Of a stretch of DNA of 64,000 nt, positions 51,129-60,331 are shown piece by piece. The notes beneath the pieces were generated by a model. That model saw nothing but the letters and a program-made list of their open reading frames with translations. It did not search any database and was not told the origin of the DNA. Both the position numbers and the translations under genes were made by a program. How positions within the stretch are numbered: the stretch's first letter is position 1; every line of letters starts with the position of its first letter. Origin of the DNA: Lingula anatina (taxonomy: Eukaryota > Brachiopoda > Lingulata > Lingulida > Lingulidae); contig NW_019775439.1 in the NCBI RefSeq assembly GCF_001039355.2, positions 167,080 through 231,079 of the forward strand, given 5' to 3'.

Positions 51129-51648
51129 CAGTGTATAACGAATATGATTGGCCCTTTTCCGCTTTTTTTTCTTTTGCATGGCGAACTGAGTTTTTCCCTA
51201 TCGAATAATTAAACATTTATAAATAAAAATAAAATTTAATACACGTGACATATGTAAAGATATAACGTACCATGCTGACATCTAGCGTTCATATCCATTT
51301 AATTTTATGAATGAAATTCTCTAAAATGAATTATATTCAGTTGAAGTGAATGCCAAAATTTTGGTAAAGTTGAGTTTTCTCAAAATTAGTGGGCATATTT
51401 TTTGTTTACACTCTCCCTCATAGAGTCCCTCTCCTAATGTACATAGAGATATTAGTTAGATCATTAAGCATTAGATGCTTTTGGCCTGTTGGACTGGTTT
51501 ATGTCTTATTTTAATGATTGAAATGTTTAACGAAAAACAATACAACCTGCTATCATTATTTTTAATTTATTTTTTTTTTTCGGTGGGTCTTATAGATTTC
51601 ATTAAATATATTCACTGTACAACTTTTAAATGTACACCCTTAACCATT

Positions 51649-51936
51649 AGTGGCGGATTTAGAGGGGAGTCAGGAGGGTCCTGAACCCCCCCCCCCCCAC
51701 CCCTTTGGTTTCTGAAAAATGTATCACACCAATATTCCCCTCTTGAAATGACAATTTTGACTATCTAAATAGTTCTAAACCGTACCAAAGGGCACTGTTT
51801 ACTCTCCAAAACACCAAAATTTTTTGGGGGCCTTTGAGCAGGCCCCAAACCCCACACCAAGGGACCGATAGTCGGCTACGCATCCGAGGCCTGTCGCACC
51901 CCCCCCCCCCTTTAAATAATCCTGGATCCGCCCCTG
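51649..51936. mobile_element. Inverted-repeat element with GGGGCGGATCCAGG-type ends
   Basis: The left end GTGGCGGATTTAGAGG and the right end CCTGGATCCGCCCCTG are imperfect inverted repeats. The interior has C tracts at about 51687-51700 and 51899-51911 and no coding capacity. Similar GGGGCGGATCCAGGATT ends are common in marine invertebrate genomes. Short CCAT direct repeats flank it, but the target duplication is not clear. Confidence 0.6.
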
Positions 51937-52429
51937 ACCATCGATTTTAAGTTTAGGACATCATAGCTAAATAAGGACGTTTCTTACATGCAATTATTCA
52001 CTATATATATGACACTTCTTTTGATTTTATCTTAAATTCATTGCTTCATGCAGGAATTCAAAATGCTTTTTATATAAAATGTCAAACAATATACATAACG
52101 AAGCATTCGTATACTGTAATAGTTGTCTCTCTGTCCTCTTGAATAAATCAACAATTATCATTACAGAGATGTTTGATGCTCATTATTTTGTAGCATCTTC
52201 GTGATAGTTTTTTCTTTCTTTCTTTTTTTTTTTTACTTTTGAAAATATTTAAATTTGGGTCGTAGTCGTAGTCGTTAAAAAGTATACATGACATCACAAC
52301 GTATTGGTCGCTAAAAAAACTTTTCAGCAATTCTAAATTAGAATAACAGTATTTTAAATATACTTGTTTACATTTTTGCTTAGTGTGAATATGAAAATTG
52401 ACAAAAGAGCCAATTAAACTTACCAACCT

Positions 52430-52640
52430 TCACAAACACAGTGGCTTGAGATAACAACTACCACATCTTTGAGACAGGGCTCTGGGAGACATCCCGCGCA
52501 GACGTGTCAGCTTGTGACACGGGTGAAAACAGTTAATTGACCCGAAAAAGGCCTTGTGATAAGGTCGAAACGCCGTGATCTCCATTTCAAAACATAAGAC
52601 CCAGTAAATATGAGATTCAATTCCTTTTCCCATCATTAAG
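52430..52640 (-). other. Possible retroelement or repeat fragment
   Basis: The stretch CCTTGTGATAAGGTCGAAACGCCGTG resembles the AAGGYCGAAACG phrase often seen at Penelope-like and other retroelement termini. A weaker form, GTGACAAGATCGAAACACC, occurs at about 59860-59878. There is no convincing reading frame. Confidence 0.3.
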
Positions 52641-52708
52641 TATAAATCACTTAAGTAAAGGAGGGCATTATTAGTACGGGGGTTTAGAAAAATAATTGAC
52701 AGCTTACT

Positions 52709-52860
52709 CCTGGCCTCGAAAGCCTCCTGCTTGGCCTTCTTGGCGGCACTGATGGCATCCAGGCGTTTTTGTGCCTCCGCCTCCTTCTGCTTGATGGCCT
52801 CCGCAGTTGTCAGGATTCGAGTTGATTTAGCAGCCCGGAAATTAACGGATTTTCTAGAGG
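52709..52860 (-). pseudogene. Second copy of exon 4 of the unrecognised 49-51 kb gene
   Basis: 52712-52840 is about 95% identical to 49463-49590. On the minus strand the frame stays fully open, reading RAAKSTRILTTAEAIKQKEA and onward to FEARS with one changed residue (R to S) in the block IRAAKKAK. A GTAAGC donor follows directly on the minus strand, and an AG occurs upstream near 52857, but the original acceptor and first codons (AVKRR) are missing. It is either a retained duplicated exon upstream of the gene or a decaying fragment; the high identity argues for a recent event. Confidence 0.6.
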
Positions 52861-54401
52861 TTTCAACACTCTAGAAAACACTCTTCAAAATCAACGTCAT
52901 TCTCGTAATGGAGATGGAGTTTCTCGATTTCAATACTGACGGTTAAAAAGTTACAAATGTTGAAGTTAAAATCGGGGCTTCGTTTTCTTCTTAATAGTTT
53001 TGGACAGTGAATATTTTGTTGTTGAAGGGGAAATTGCCTGAATTTCTTAGGGTTTGAAAATGTTTTATTTTACTTTTTCTTTATATAAGTCTAGCGAACA
53101 TTATATGCCTTCAAGCTTAAGTCTGCTCGCTAAGCCCAAGTCAGTCAATTAGTTTGCTCGATCCGATACGGAGAAAAGCATCTCAAAACATTTTAGAATG
53201 TTTTATTTCAGAATCAGAAACTGTCAGACACAGCAAAAATAATAATAATTAGGATTATGCTCTATTATAAAATTGTCATTGCAGTAGTTTCGAGGTCATA
53301 AAACATATGTGTCATCAAGCAAATTAATTATCAACTGACATCAGCTGTCACGGATGAAAGCCTATACTCTGTTAAAAATTAATCATACAACATGTTAATG
53401 GATGTTAATGAGTAACACTCGTTTCATGGGTTTCACGGCATGATGCAAGACACCAAAAGAACAAGTAGGAACACAACAGACTCCGTTTTTAATGTCCATC
53501 CGTGCTCTGATCGACTATAACAGGTTTTAAAAAACACACACATGCACGTGCGCACACCCATAAACACACATCGCCCGAAGAAAAATCACAGAGAAGGAAT
53601 GAAAAAAATACCGAAGTGCACAGATATTCACAGTTCTTATATTGACATATGATGATGTAGTCTTACGATATGTTTCAAATAAATAATAATAATGATAATT
53701 TTCAGTATAAATTTCTGTTATTTAGCAGAAAGGTAATCAAAAACAACGGCTTCGACCCCCTCTCTTTAACTGACTCACACACACCACGCGTACGCACACT
53801 CGCACGTTCTTGCACAGACAAACACCTTCTATACAAACAAACGACAAACCCACATAAATTGACACGTTATTTTATTACAAAACAGACAAATATTTCACAA
53901 ATCTTATCTGTAAGAATATGTCAGTGAGTTCATCGGAACAAACTACATGTAGGCCTATATATACTATCTTCTGTACTGTAAGGCGGATAAATGATTAACA
54001 AGAAAATAAAGATAAAACATTTACATTGTGAGAGAGGCCGGTAGATAAGACCTATGGGATAAGAGAGTTGTAGGCCTAGATGCAGCCCCAAGTGCACCCC
54101 CGTGGACCTGTTTCACGGTGGAATTTTAGCCCGAAAGTTGTCAAAATCTTAAGACCAAACGTTTTTATATACTTTGCCCCCCCCCCCCCGCCCCCCCAAA
54201 TGAAATAAGAATTGGTAGCATTTCATATCAAGAAAGCATGGCTAATCCCTCAGACTAGTACCTCTTTTATCTACGTGGACAACTATGGAGGTATCTTGAA
54301 CTGCATTAGACCAATTTTCGGGCAGACGATATTTTGTAATTCTGACACCAGGTATTTAAGGAAGGTGTCAAACATTCATCACGAGTTTCATTATGAAAAT
54401 A

Positions 54402-54665
54402 AGAGCTCATTTCCAATGAATCCATCGGTCTACAAAGATCAATCCAACTCCGCGGGGACTCTGGCTGAATGCGGTCAGATAAGCAGATTATTACACTTCC
54501 TCGTGTTTAAAACGTAAGCGCATAATCGCCGGCTTTTCTGCATTCTACTCAATGCCAGTTGAAGGTGTGTTAATCCATTAAACTGATTGCATTCAGCGAG
54601 TCCCCGCAAAGTTGGATCGGGATCGATCTACTCGGACCGAAAGTTTCAGTGGGATGAGTCCTACG
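54402..54665. mobile_element. Foldback element with ~75-bp inverted arms
   Basis: The left arm (54402-54478, AAGATCAATCCAACTCCGCG then GGGGACTCTGGCTGAATG) is matched in reverse complement by the right arm (about 54585-54665, CATTCAGCGAGTCCCCGCAA then GTTGGATCGGGATCGATC). A loop of about 105 bp lies between. The left arm also matches 2118-2225. There is no coding capacity. Confidence 0.7.
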
Positions 54666-55928
54666 GTAAATAGTTCAACTTTAATTGTTTGCACCTGCTT
54701 AATAGCACGTGGGGTTGTTACCCATAATTTTTATGGGTAACAAGTTTTTATTATTTTTTTTTAATTTTTTTATGTAAACAGCGCTGAGACGCATGTGTAG
54801 CGCGGTTTTAAAGAAGTGTTTTATTATTATTATTATTATAATTTCAGAAAAGAAAAAAAAAATTCAATATTACACTTGCAATTGCAAATAGTTTATCAAA
54901 GTCCCATGCCCTGATTTTCTCAGAGCTTATTTATGACCCTTCGACCGTCTGCCAAACATTCAGCATGTATAACTTGATTGTGGTTCATATCATGTTAAAT
55001 GAAGATCACATATTTCGTTGTATACATGCAGATAACATCACCGCTACAGCTACGTGTACGTGCAAAATTTAAGGTACACAGATTACTTATTTAGATAAGG
55101 ATTAATCCATAAAAAAGTGAACATTTGAGTAACGTCAAAGACGTAAACATTTTGCGTGATATTTGCTTAACTGTTTTATATCACTTTAATCACTGTTGAT
55201 TTTTTTCAAATTGGAGGGTACCGTTGTAGAAAGCAGAGAAAATAATGGGGCGAGTGAAATTTTGGGAAATTAATTAAATATTTTCAAAGAAAAATTATCA
55301 GCCTGAAACGACAAAATAAAACTTCAGGCACATTACAGCAATGACGAGAACAGAAATAATGTATTTTAATACGGTCAACAATAGATACCTTTGGTTTCAT
55401 TAACTCGCGACTAATCATCAAGTTCGAGGGGTTCGAATTAATAAGCAGTAAAATATTTAAGTTACTGATAGTCTCCATAAACAACTTGCGCTCATATATT
55501 GAGGTTTTTATTGCACTGTGCCAACATCTTAACCTCAAGATTTTTTTTCTGATCCTGGCATCATTAACACTTTGCCAACCTAAGCGTTAACCCATTAATG
55601 ACGAGATAATGAAAATTACGTCAGATTTTTTCCTATACATGTACATGTATCATTTTATTTCACGAGTTACACTGTAAAAACTAACAAAGCCTACAAGCGA
55701 CAATTTTCATATTCAACATAACTTTAACAATGCTGGTATCTACAGTTAACGGTTTTTTCTTTGGTGGATTACAACAACGTATACGACTAGGTTGATAAAC
55801 AGCTTTCAAACAGTTTGGCACACAAACATCATTAGACTATATTCGAGCAGTAACATCATACTGTTACGTACTACTAATTCTAATATCTTGTAATGATTTG
55901 ATACATGTATGACCAGCTTAAAATTCAA

Positions 55929-56285
55929 AGGGATAACAACTGTTCTTTTTAGCCAAAAAATGTTTTTTCCTGGGAAGAACGGCAATTTTCCGTTTATATA
56001 CTGCTGCTTACCAGTGGTTAATGAATCCATTCAAAGTTAGTCGCTTTTTTTTCTAAAAAGTCATTATTATAAATATTATTATTATTTAATATAATTATTT
56101 CTTAAGAGATATTTACAGAGGGTAGCCATCTACGGAGGTCACGAGATCCGATGCAAAGCACAGATTCCAAAATAATTGCGATAACTGCCGTTTTGGTAGT
56201 AAAATAGAATTTCTTATATTTCTGTGAATGGTTCACAGTGTATTTATTGTAAAATATGGATCCCATACGAAGAGTTGTTATCCCT
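55929..56285 (+). mobile_element. TTAA-type inverted-repeat element, second full copy
   Basis: It starts AGGGATAACAACTGTTC and ends GAGTTGTTATCCCT. The interior matches the inverse of 3053-3385 (AGCCAAAAAATG, TTATATTTCTGTGA, TATTTATTGTAAAATAT). The flanking tetramers are TCAA and TTTA, degenerate from TTAA, so this is the older copy. Confidence 0.65.
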
Positions 56286-56482
56286 TTTACCAAATTACTG
56301 GTACCAGTTAATCCCCATCAATTCGACAAATTAAGACTTCGTGGTCAAGAAATATTTGTAAACATGACATGATTATCATTCCTGTACAAAAATAAGTCTA
56401 TATATGATATAAAAGTTTTGTTCTCAAACGCTTTCCAACCAATTATCATTTATTTATAGTGTCATTCCGTTCGCACTACTTA

Positions 56483-56631
56483 TCACATTTCTTGGTATCC
56501 CTTTCTCCGCGGCTTGATAAGACAGGCGAGCACTGACACTATAACGATGAGCCCCGCGGTGCCTCCCAGGGCAATTCCAAGAATCTGATCGTTGGTAAGC
56601 CCCCCTGTAGAGTTCGGCGTACACTGAGCCT
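56483..56631 (-). CDS. LAMP alternative last exon A: TM segment and GYQEM tail
   Basis: The acceptor TTTGCAG lies at 56632-56638. The exon completes GAG and reads EAQCTPNSTGG, then a transmembrane helix LGIALGGTAGLIVIVSVLAC, then KPRRKGYQEM and a stop. The helix GGTAGL resembles the AVGGALAGL of vertebrate LAMP1, and GYQ at the tail is the classic lysosomal LAMP signal (GYxxPhi). The Cys in AQC probably pairs with the Cys in YYTC. This is the most LAMP1-like ending. Confidence 0.85.
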
Positions 56632-59600
56632 CTGCAAAGAAAGTGGGATTCATGTCATTCAGTTTTGCAGGGTGGAGCTTATCTTGGGCACCTCCAGTGC
56701 TGCCACCTTCAGTACGTGTTTGTATGATAAGTTCAAGTTATATAATTTCTCAGGGAATGCCTGACACGGTGCTGCCACCTCTAGTGCAAATAGATGAATA
56801 AACTGGTCCCTCTCTCGGTGAAAGTTGTAAGTCTGTTCCGCGAGTTGCCTGGAGTTTTGTGTGACTAGGGGAAAACTTCATCCATTTTCACTGCATGTAT
56901 ATATTCAAAGTTGTAGGGCCTACAATCTTGAATACTGAATGCAGGTTTTGTTGGAAAGCAGAACCACCTGTTGATAATATGTTGTCACGTGTTATATACA
57001 TTCTACCATGCAGTCTAAGCAAGCCATGCAGTTAGTGCCCGATTTGTCAGTATGACTTGAGAACATTGCACATGCACATTCACGAAAGATTCAAAATGTT
57101 ATTTCATCATACTATTAGTATTTTTGTCTTTTAATAATTACTTTGGTAGATTGTTCTTTTGGGTTTGTGATACAATACTTTACAATGCACATAATCAAAT
57201 GCTTTCTTGAAATCCATTAACTTGTAAAAGTGATGCGTGCTTCGAAGAACCCCGGATATAGGTGAGCTGGGAATTTATAAAAAATACATCCACACGAAAA
57301 AAAAACAATAAAAATTCTTATTCAAGCGTCGAAAACAAGATTCTTAAATTAAGATTATTAAATTATCAACACCAGTACATTTTCAGTCACATGTAATAGT
57401 TTAAAGGCTTGAATAATCTTTTCTTTTGCGACGGGCGCAGCAGGCGACAGCCGTAACAATAATGATAACAGCCAGCACGGATGCGATGACTATGATTGCT
57501 ATTTCATAATCCTTCAGACCACTTGGACCAGTAGAAGAAGAGTCGCACTTTACCTCTGCAAAAACAGAAATGGGGAATATTGGTTAGTAAATTGTTAGTA
57601 GTAAAAAGATGGAGGGGGTAGGGGTGGCAGGAGTTAATTGGTGCACAGATGAATTAGTTGCTAGTGGATTAGATCAAAGGTAAATTCGAGAGTATTTCTC
57701 TTAGGGATTCATACACAGAGGTAGCCAGAGTATATCTGGGGGATTGGTGAGTACTAGTATATCACTAAGGGTTAAACGGAAGCGGCCCTTTGCGGACATT
57801 CAGCTCCATGTGGTGTTTTTCTCTTCCAATCTAATGTGGAATCGGTAAGTCTTTAGTCCGATCAGCAGCGACCCAAAACCAACAGCATCTCACCAAACCA
57901 CATATAAAATCTTGTTTCTACTTTATTCATATACTCCACATTGCCCTGCACTGACTGATCCAGGATTAGCAATATGCTAATGGGGGCGCGGGATGGAGGA
58001 GGGGGGTTGGAGGGGGGGGGGCACAGGCATAGAAAATATATAGAATATAGGCGTACACAAGGACGGTTTTTTCTTTAATATTCACAGCACAGAATTGAAA
58101 AGGTGGTTTGGCATTGCCTCATTTTGTTCGTTGTTCCGGAGGGACACCGTGCTACCACGGTTTATAACAAAAAATGAAAATAAACAAATATAAAAACATG
58201 ACATAAGCATGACCTATAAGAACACTCCATTCAGCACATGTAATCTATAATTATACAATAACAACAATACCCAGTATTAAACGCCTACACAGTTGTTCCC
58301 AATACAGAAAGCAAATATGGCCAATCTAAACACTACTTCACTTTTATATACAGATAAATCATCTACAATATTACAGGTTCTCTTTTACTACAAGTTGACA
58401 TTCTCCTTCCCGCAGTGAAACGATTCCAGGGATTAGACACTGACAGTTTTCAATATATAAAACGTACAATTTCAGAATGTCTCATATCCAAATTGTCTCC
58501 CATTTCTATGACGATTTACAATGCAAGAACCAAAAATAACCACAAGGAACACGGCTATCACTGTGGCAATCACTATGGCGACATAGTACTTGGTTTCTAA
58601 GGCAAATAGTGTGAACATTGGGATGGTGTTGTCGTGACATACACCTGGAAAGATGATTATAGGGAACACTGAAGTCACTATGACTGGGTTCCCACCGATT
58701 TAGATCGATCCACCTGGATCGAACTAACTCCCTGGGGGTTCACGCTAAATTGCTGTCAGCTTCCGGGAGCCGAGCGCGCACAAAAGTTAATTACCCCCTT
58801 ACAGGTTTTAGTAGGCGGGACAGACATTTAAGCCGGTTAAGCTGACAGCAATCTAGTGACACTCCCCAGGGGGATAGATCGATCTAAATATCTGTAGGAA
58901 TGGTCTCTAAAGCAATCACCATAATAATATTAAAAATGCCTCGTTGCTAATGAAAATCACATAAGGCTTGGAAATAGCGTTGCATGGACAAACACCTGAA
59001 AACATGACCAAAGGAAAACACTACTATCAATTTGGCAATTACAATGGCAACAGAGTGACTGGTTGTTTGTGCAAATATAGTTAAGTTTGGAAGTGTTGTC
59101 GCAAGGACTAAATCCTGGAAAGAAAATACCAAATATGGCCATATTGAGTATGTTATCCTGCAAAACTTGGAAATAGTGGCCCTGCATTGTACAAGATGAA
59201 AGCTGCATGTGCCAACCCAGAGATATTTAGAAGGCACCGCCTACGCCAGTAAACGGTATTAATTATAAAACTTTTTGCTCCACCTCGATTCTGAAATTAA
59301 TTTTTGACCGAGATTTTTGCATATGATTGCCAAATTTAAATATCTGAATTTTGCTGTGTGTTATCTCTAGCGTTTCATGAAATCAAACAATACAGCTGGG
59401 TTCAAAATGTTATGAACACAATACACTTAATAAATAAATGTGCCAACGCAGATTCTTCATCAGTATTTGGTAAAAACAACTGTCTACACTAGCAGAATTC
59501 AGTAATAGTGATGATCATCAAATGATAATGGTGTTTATTTCCAATTAAAATGGTTGGATTGTAAAATATATATGAAATATAAATGGTAAAATTTAATAAA

Positions 59601-60296
59601 TGCGGATAAAATTAATAAAATTATTAATTTGGTGAGTAGTGAAAATTTTGACAATGGGGAGCCTTATCGTGAATAAAATGCGTCCAATAATTTGTAAAAG
59701 TGTACATCCGTAGCGGCGCGCAGGGCGTGAGCCAGTACCAACTGATATATAGTATATAGTATATAGTATTTGAGGAATGAATAAGAAATTCAAATGTTGC
59801 GCTTTGTTACAACAATTGACGCATAGACGTTTTCATCTACGGTGGTGAAACAAGATCATGTGACAAGATCGAAACACCAACACGTCAATTTTTCCACTAA
59901 AAGCTATCAAATCACCTTCTTCTCATAATTGACCAAATACACATATATAATTACCTTGTCCCTTAAAATCTGCGTCATTTGTGTCTCGGAATGCTTGGAA
60001 TTTTAGTTGTGTAAACATGATCTGTGTGTCGTCTGCGTCTCCAAGAGAAAGCCGTTCACTACAAGTGTAATATTGGCTCGCGCTAACGTTGACAGCGGTG
60101 TCTTCATTCTCTGATGGTTTGAACTCTGCGTAGAATCTCTTGCCTAAATAAAAATAATAACCTTAAGTTATTGATTAAATTGTATATGGATAAATGAAGA
60201 AACGATTATTAAAAATAATAATCAAAGAATGTATTCTGTTAGAGTATTAAATTTATTTATTGATAAATCATAACATACATACATACATACCGAGGT

Positions 60297-60331
<35 letters not shown>

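Larger units (their letters stand above)
50994..56482. other. Intergenic region rich in small elements
   Basis: Apart from the CRE, the 51.6-kb element, the duplicated exon, the foldback element and the TTAA-type element listed separately, I see no coding gene. The frame at 53670-53927 is simple CA-rich sequence. C tracts occur near 54178-54197. Confidence 0.5.
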
